Origin: Candidatus Methylomirabilota bacterium
Lineage (GTDB): Bacteria > Methylomirabilota > Methylomirabilia > Methylomirabilales > JACQHM01
Assembly: GCA_016199025.1 (NCBI GenBank)
Contig: JACQHM010000306.1
Location: 1 to 6,708 of the forward strand
Length of the DNA: 6,708 bases
Direction of reading: 5' to 3'
The translations under genes and the position numbers were made by a program. Each line of letters begins with the position of its first letter. Within the stretch, counting starts at the first letter, position 1. Positions 4,780 to 6,708 of the stretch are shown one piece after another. The notes beneath the pieces were generated by a model that ran no database searches, had not been told where the DNA came from, and saw only the letters and a program-made list of their open reading frames with translations.

Positions 4780-6321
4780 TCAACGGAGCGTCGGGGGGCG
4801 GCGCTCCCGATCCAGACGGGCCCCGTGGGAGCGGAGCAGCTCCCACGCCCTCGCCACATGGGCTTTGGTGGTCCTGATGTTCCCGATGGCCAATCGGAGC
4901 GTCACCCGCCCGTGCAGGCGCGTGGAGGAAAGGAAGGCCTCCCCCGTCTGGTTCACGGCTTCCAGAAGGGCTTCGTTCAGGAGGTTCAGGTATCGTTCGA
5001 CCTCCTGGGCTTCCTGAGTTCCGGCCGATGTCAGTCGGTCAGCCAGGTCCCTGGGCCTGGCCCGGAAGCAGACCACGCTGAACGGAACGGGCGCCAGCCG
5101 CTCGGAGTCAGGGTCGGCGTCCACCCAGGCCATGAACGTCTGCGCCATCCGGAGATGTTCTCGGATCCTGGCGGCGATCCCGTCCCACCCGAAATAGCGG
5201 AAGATCATCCAGAGCTTCAAGGCCCGGAACCGGTGGCCGAGCTGGACCCCGTAGTCCATGTAGTTCGTGACCGCCTCCCCTTCCGCGGTCCTGAGATAGT
5301 CGGGGACCAGGCTGAAGGCCCGCTTCAAGACCTCGGGGTGGCGGCAGTAGAAGGCGGAGAGATCAATAGGGGTAAAGAGCCACTTGTGGGGGTTCATGAC
5401 CAGGGAGTCGGCCCGTTCACATCCGTCCAAGACGTGGCGCATCTCCGGGAGGACGGCCGCCGCCCCGCCATAGGCGGCATCCACATGGAGCCAGAGGTTG
5501 TAGCGATGGCACAGGTCGGCGATCTCGGGCACCGGGTCGATGCTGGTCGTCGAGGTGGTCCCGACCGTGGCCACAACACAGAACGGCCGCCACCCAGCCT
5601 TCAGATCTTGCGCGATGGCCGCCTCCAGGGCCTCCGGGTCCATCCGAAAGGCGACGTCAGTCCTGATCTTTCGGACCCCTTCCTGCCCGACACCTAAGAC
5701 GATGGCCCCCTTCTCGATGGAGGAGTGCGCCTGCTCTGACGTATAGAGCCGAAGACGGGGAACGTCAGGACGGCCGGGAAGCCCTTCCTGGCGAGCCTTC
5801 AGACCGGGAACAACCTCTCTGGCCGCCGCGATGGCACAGAGGCTGGAGATCGAGGCGGTGTCGTTGATCACCCCTGTAAACGAGAGGGGGAGGCCGAGCA
5901 TCTGCCGGAGCCAGTCCAGGACCACCTCCTCCAGCTCGGTGGCGGAGGGTGAGGTCTTCCAGAGCATGGCATTCACGTTGAAGGCGGCGCACAAGAGTTC
6001 CCCGAGAATGCCGGGCCCCGAGCCGCTGATCCCAAAGTAGCCGAAGAAGGCCGGGTGGTTCCAGTGGGTGATCCCCGGGACGATGACCCGGTCCAGGTCG
6101 TGCAGGATCGCCTCCATCGGTTCCGGCCCCTCCGGCGGGGCCTCTGGGAGCTTTGCCCTGATCTCCCCTGGTTGAACATGTGCCAAGACCGGGTAGCGCT
6201 CTGGGTGGGCTAAATACTCGGCGATCCAGTCGATGAGCTGATAGCCGTACTTCCGGAAGGCCTCGGGATCCATATCACCCAGGCCGGCTCCGTTCAGATC
6301 AACAGGTCCTCTCGCCATCAT
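4780..6321 (-). CDS. PLP-dependent group II decarboxylase (aromatic-L-amino-acid decarboxylase-like)
   Basis: 513 residues, full length for the family. It should remove the carboxyl group of an L-amino acid, probably aromatic (Trp, Tyr, Phe or DOPA), to give an amine and CO2 in the cytosol. Visible landmarks: the N-terminal swap helix FRKYGYQLIDWIAEYL (22-37); ITHWNHPAFFGYF (84-96), a substrate-pocket segment; H199 in EQAHSS, which stacks on PLP; D281 in HVDAAYGG, which pairs with the pyridine nitrogen; K313 in MNPHKW, the Schiff-base lysine, with H312 before it; and LGHRFRALKLWMIFRYFG (361-378). In the mobile loop, Y342 (PDYLRT) aligns with the catalytic tyrosine of animal decarboxylases, favouring decarboxylation over the aldehyde-synthase variant, which has Phe there. 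Tandem ATGs start the frame; I use the first, with GAGGAG 5 nt upstream. Exact substrate cannot be assigned. The exported peptidase follows on the same strand, so a peptide-to-amine route is conceivable but speculative. Confidence 0.93.
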   Translation of the reverse strand: MMARGPVDLNGAGLGDMDPEAFRKYGYQLIDWIAEYLAHPERYPVLAHVQPGEIRAKLPEAPPEGPEPMEAILHDLDRVIVPGITHWNHPAFFGYFGISGSGPGILGELLCAAFNVNAMLWKTSPSATELEEVVLDWLRQMLGLPLSFTGVINDTASISSLCAIAAAREVVPGLKARQEGLPGRPDVPRLRLYTSEQAHSSIEKGAIVLGVGQEGVRKIRTDVAFRMDPEALEAAIAQDLKAGWRPFCVVATVGTTSTTSIDPVPEIADLCHRYNLWLHVDAAYGGAAAVLPEMRHVLDGCERADSLVMNPHKWLFTPIDLSAFYCRHPEVLKRAFSLVPDYLRTAEGEAVTNYMDYGVQLGHRFRALKLWMIFRYFGWDGIAARIREHLRMAQTFMAWVDADPDSERLAPVPFSVVCFRARPRDLADRLTSAGTQEAQEVERYLNLLNEALLEAVNQTGEAFLSSTRLHGRVTLRLAIGNIRTTKAHVARAWELLRSHGARLDRERRPPTLR

Positions 6322-6414
6322 GGTCTCCTCGGTTTCTCATGACACTTGATAGGAACTCTCCTCCAGGACCCGCTAACAGTATCACAAAAAGCCCTCCAAC
6401 ACAAAGGGGCAACG

Positions 6415-6444
6415 AAGGTTGTGCCCCGCCAATGCAAAGGTTGT
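6415..6444. promoter_or_regulatory. Direct repeat pair, possible operator upstream of the decarboxylase
   Basis: AAGGTTGT occurs at 6415-6422 and 6437-6444, exactly 22 bp apart or about two helical turns (minus strand: ACAACCTT twice). The first copy lies in a hairpin-capable segment, GGGGCAAC (6406-6413) against GTTG-TG-CCCC (6418-6427). The pair would overlap and follow the inferred transcription start of the candidate promoter at 6482-6453, a typical repressor position. No regulator is encoded in view. Confidence 0.3.
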
Positions 6445-6452
6445 TGGGATGT

Positions 6453-6482
6453 ATTCTCCCCGGATCTTTGGAGGTTTGTCAA
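6453..6482 (-). promoter_or_regulatory. Possible promoter of the decarboxylase gene
   Basis: On the minus strand a perfect -35, TTGACA (6482-6477), is followed after 18 bp by GAGAAT (6458-6453), a 4/6 match to the -10. It begins 3 bp after the stop of the upstream gene and would leave a leader of about 125 nt. A second weak candidate is an extended -10-like TGTGATACT nearer the gene. The rest of the 6322-6485 gap shows only the ribosome binding site and the direct repeats. Confidence 0.35.
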
Positions 6483-6485
6483 GGC

Positions 6486-6708
6486 CTACCAGCCGAGAAG
6501 GTGATGCCACCAGAGGCGCTCGGCGTTCATCTTGAGCCACCCCTGCTGAATCCCGCCCCAGTCGCGATACTTCGGGAGATCGATGACCTTGAGCATGGCC
6601 TCCAGGCCATCGGGGAAGGTGTTCATCCCTTCTGCCATCAGCCGCTGCACTTCTGTGTCCAGGTCCTTCCAGTAGCCGATGTAGGCCTCCAGCACGTCGC
6701 GGCCTCCC
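6486..6708 (-). CDS. C-terminal end of an unidentified protein; 5' part beyond the window
   Basis: The frame is open from the right edge (first full codon 6707-6705) to TAG 6488-6486, giving 74 residues. A GTG at 6695-6693 is an internal valine rather than a likely start, since the frame continues upstream without a ribosome binding site. The fragment is helical: YIGYWKDLDTEVQRLMAEGM, then EAMLKVIDLPKYRDW, then a tryptophan-rich end, LKMNAERLWWHHLLGW. The order (charged helix with an AEG turn, a LP-x-Y-x-D-W turn, an N-x-x-R-x-x...L-x-G end) recalls the C-terminal helices of metallo-beta-lactamase-fold hydrolases, including alkylsulfatase-like ones. This is a weak resemblance and I do not assign a function. 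It precedes the decarboxylase by 164 bp on the same strand. Confidence 0.65.
   Translation of the reverse strand, partial: GGRDVLEAYIGYWKDLDTEVQRLMAEGMNTFPDGLEAMLKVIDLPKYRDWGGIQQGWLKMNAERLWWHHLLGW

Overview
The window looks like a GC-rich chromosomal piece of a bacterium that I cannot place to species. It has compact gene packing on the minus strand, purine-rich GGAGG-type ribosome binding sites and short dispersed intergenic repeats of the kind common in genomes of uncultured soil or sediment lineages. Several genes here end in TGA (at 403, 935, 3276 and 4780), so the standard code is in use. All but one of the genes I can support lie on the minus strand.

Right to left (the direction of minus-strand transcription): 6708-6486 is the C-terminal end of an unidentified protein that runs off the edge. 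6321-4780 is a complete group II PLP-dependent aromatic-L-amino-acid-type decarboxylase. 4698-3391 is a probably exported HExxH metallopeptidase. A convergent plus-strand gene at 2862-3278 encodes a short coiled-coil protein built on a 7+11-residue repeat, with one C-terminal membrane segment. It is divergent from a four-gene minus-strand operon with a good sigma70-type promoter at 2663-2634. That operon holds a 36-residue single-span membrane protein (2602-2492), a PutP-like sodium:solute symporter (2464-935), an unrecognised 164-residue protein (897-403) and, at the window edge, a UGSC-family selenoprotein (387-1).

The main discovery is the last gene. Plain translation stops it at codon 104 with TGA. 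That TGA is the first position of the family-defining motif U-G-S-C, the frame stays open and family-like to the window edge, and a perfect 8-bp hairpin with a 5-nt UGUAU loop starts 10 nt after the TGA, where a bacterial SECIS element should be. I therefore read TGA 78-76 as selenocysteine. This predicts that the genome also carries selA, selB, selC and selD, none of which lies in this window.

The operon joins a transporter and its tiny membrane partner to an unknown protein and a Sec/Cys redox protein. A reasonable but unproven idea is uptake of a small organic solute followed by its redox processing. The decarboxylase and peptidase form a separate same-strand pair that could be co-transcribed. 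No rRNA, tRNA, CRISPR array, insertion sequence or phage gene was seen.
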